From contig CAYWTB010000012.1 in the NCBI GenBank assembly GCA_964461135.1, forward strand, positions 25,292 to 89,291: a stretch of DNA of 64,000 nucleotides, read 5' to 3'. This document shows, in pieces, positions 63,877-64,000 of this stretch (positions within the stretch are counted from its first letter, which is position 1; each line of letters begins with the position of its first letter). Made by a program: the position numbers and the translations under genes. The notes under the pieces are model-generated. The model was not told where the DNA came from, searched no databases, and worked only from the letters and a program-made list of their open reading frames with translations. This DNA is from RQOF01 sp964461135 (GTDB lineage Bacteria > Calditrichota > Calditrichia > RBG-13-44-9).

Positions 63877-64000
63877 AATAACGATTTTCAGGAAAATTCA
63901 GGAAAATAAATTTTTATTTGAAGTTTAATATCAGTTTACTATGTTTTAAATAGGGCTTCACAAAACTCTTAGTTTATTATTATAAGTCATGATATTTGGT

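Overview
The window looks like a chromosome segment of a bacterium of the FCB superphylum (Marinimicrobia / Calditrichota / Ignavibacteriota-like). The evidence is: two secreted proteins with the C-terminal 'NPFNPxTxIxY...GxYxYRL...K(M/L)xxxK' sorting-type domain; two very large sensor kinases with periplasmic Reg_prop/Y_Y_Y propellers; a bifunctional AroDE; a YpdA-type flavoprotein; a UbiA enzyme of the geranylgeranylglyceryl-phosphate type; and the short palindromic intergenic repeats common in these genomes. The placement is inference; there is no rRNA gene here. I saw no tRNA, CRISPR array, integrase or insertion sequence.

Layout. 1-3.3 kb (minus): a PIG-L/LmbE deacetylase running off the left edge, an RlmD-type 23S rRNA methyltransferase broken by a +1 frameshift, and S-adenosylhomocysteine hydrolase with a clear terminator. 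3.7-9.6 kb (minus): a complete efflux operon marR-tolC-MFP-RND, headed by three tandem 15-bp palindromic operators. 9.8-17 kb: ispG, a B12-domain-less methylmalonyl-CoA-mutase-like large subunit, an AgmX/TonB-like gene between two inverted ~200-bp repeats, a WbpD-like acyltransferase, a UbiA prenyltransferase and maf. 17.1-20.8 kb: an M14 carboxypeptidase split by one in-frame TAA. 20.9-21.5 kb: a class II aldolase.

21.9-35.9 kb (plus) is the metabolic core: aroF, aroB, aroDE, aroK and then menG, menF, menD, menH, menB, menA, menC, menE. Together these cover the entry of the shikimate pathway to shikimate-3-phosphate and nearly all of the o-succinylbenzoate route from chorismate to menaquinone. 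EPSP synthase, chorismate synthase and a DHNA-CoA thioesterase are not in the window.

36.8-50.8 kb (minus) is a signalling and surface block: a hybrid AraC-type one-protein two-component system, a 1624-residue three-module beta-helix surface protein, a stand-alone receiver, a NarL-type regulator and its NarX-type propeller kinase. It resembles a polymer-sensing locus but has no SusC/SusD or glycosidase.

51-64 kb: a periplasmic metallo-beta-lactamase-fold protein, a response-regulator stub, an ABC exporter with a lipoprotein, a MurF-like ligase lacking its N-terminal domain, a TolB-like lipoprotein, an uncharacterised protein paired with fumarylacetoacetase, YpdA, MutY, and 1 kb of non-coding repeats.

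A recurring theme is decay or sequence error: a frameshift (rlmD), an in-frame stop (M14 peptidase), a pair of compensating frameshifts inside the beta-helix protein, and a truncated response regulator. Read-level checks are needed to tell biology from assembly error. I found no clearly new defence or mobile system; the most promising unusual items are the propeller-sensor/beta-helix locus, the inverted-repeat-flanked gene, the MarR operator array and the possible archaeal-type lipid enzyme.
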